From contig JANXSF010000029.1 in the NCBI GenBank assembly GCA_025352795.1, positions 1 to 43,773 of the forward strand: 43,773 nt of DNA, read 5' to 3'. The position numbers and the translations under genes are program-made. The notes below the pieces were generated by a model, which saw only the letters and a program-made list of their open reading frames with translations, was not told the DNA's origin and ran no database searches. This stretch comes from Acidobacteriota bacterium. GTDB lineage: Bacteria > Acidobacteriota > Terriglobia > Bryobacterales > Bryobacteraceae. Each line of letters begins with the position of its first letter. Position 1 is the first letter of the stretch. Shown in pieces: positions 43,596 to 43,773 of this stretch.

Positions 43596-43773
43596 ATGAA
43601 AGGTGGAGAGAAGCTAAGCCTGGAGAAAATCCAGGCGCTGCTGGAAGCAACGATAGAAGTACGATTTTCCGGTCACAGCCGAAAGGAAATGTATGAGTGG
43701 ATGGAGTCGACCTTGAATGAGCACGGTTACCGCAAGCAGAGCCGAAAAGGGAAAGGAGTACTGCGGGAGTACA
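43596..43773 (+). CDS. transposase/integrase, N-terminal part only
   Basis: ATG 43596 opens a frame that runs off the right edge after 59 codons. It begins MKGGEKLSLEKIQALLEATI, then EVRFSGHSRKEMYEWMESTL and SRKGKGVLREY. This is the N-terminal region of a DDE-type integrase-like transposase found in many bacterial IS elements (pattern LxxIxxxLEAxxEVxFxGxSRxExYxWxExxL). The catalytic core would lie outside the window, so activity cannot be judged. It follows the terminal repeats as expected. Recognition is by eye; the IS family name is not certain. Confidence 0.68.
   Translation, partial: MKGGEKLSLEKIQALLEATIEVRFSGHSRKEMYEWMESTLNEHGYRKQSRKGKGVLREY

Larger units (their letters stand above)
43499..43773 (+). 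mobile_element. left end of an insertion sequence, cut by the window edge
   Basis: From about 43499 the sequence begins CTTGTCTCATGCAAGATGAG and contains a 16-bp direct repeat, CAAGATGAGCCTGAAG, at 43510-43525 and 43544-43559, of the kind seen near IS ends as transposase-binding sites. A short CTCAT/ATGAG palindrome covers the first copy. The transposase frame starts at 43596. The left boundary is approximate, because the other end is not in the window. Confidence 0.65.

Overview
The window looks like chromosome of an Acidobacteriota member, most like the Solibacter/Bryobacter lineage. The reasons are two very large TonB-dependent receptors that each start with a carboxypeptidase-regulatory-like domain, a Kelch protein ending in the Solibacter-type C-terminal domain (TIGR03437), a TIGR03790-type secreted protein, several FG-GAP/VCBS proteins ending in ASPIC/UnbV, many TPR proteins, and secreted PQQ-type beta-propellers. 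These are family recognitions by eye; no database search was run. No rRNA, tRNA or CRISPR array was seen.

Layout. 1-540: a possible gene start running off the left edge and a DoxX-like membrane gene broken by three lesions. 538-4537: divergent genes for an M49-like zinc peptidase and a diheme PQQ-dependent dehydrogenase. 4968-8147: a 1059-residue secreted protein with three copies of an unrecognised CxxC domain, Pro/Thr/Val linkers and a TIGR03790 domain. 8144-10618: a minus-strand TPR + FG-GAP/ASPIC pair. 10711-14160: TonB receptor 1 with its own promoter candidate and a strong terminator. 14239-21447: five tightly coupled plus-strand genes (TPR protein, FG-GAP/ASPIC/TPR protein, Tat-type molybdopterin oxidoreductase, alkaline-phosphatase-like protein, unknown protein).

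21563-28951: a region that reads as richer in G and C. It holds TonB receptor 2 with a small downstream gene, a chimeric scar joining the front of an alpha/beta hydrolase to the back of a sigma-54 activator, the Kelch/TIGR03437 protein, and an HNH nuclease overlapping a small partner gene. 29002-40570: more ordinary genes: ABC exporter, glutamine cyclotransferase-like lipoprotein, secreted beta-propeller, DUF937-OmpA protein, lipoprotein, GH88-like hydrolase, Amt ammonium transporter and a small membrane protein. A REP-like palindrome and a degenerate half copy sit at 33.2-33.5 kb.

40571-43773: an accessory, decayed stretch. It has a 346-bp MITE-like element with perfect 20-bp inverted ends, a frameshifted beta-propeller remnant that stops at the MITE, a small membrane-anchored protein, an unresolved block of broken reading frames, an O-methyltransferase with a short N-terminal domain, and the left end of an insertion sequence whose transposase runs off the right edge.

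The most system-like part is 8.1-21.4 kb: TonB receptor 1 is flanked on both sides by FG-GAP/ASPIC proteins paired with TPR proteins, and the right-hand set continues into apparently Tat-exported redox and phosphatase-like proteins. The shared role is inference; no substrate can be read from the sequence.
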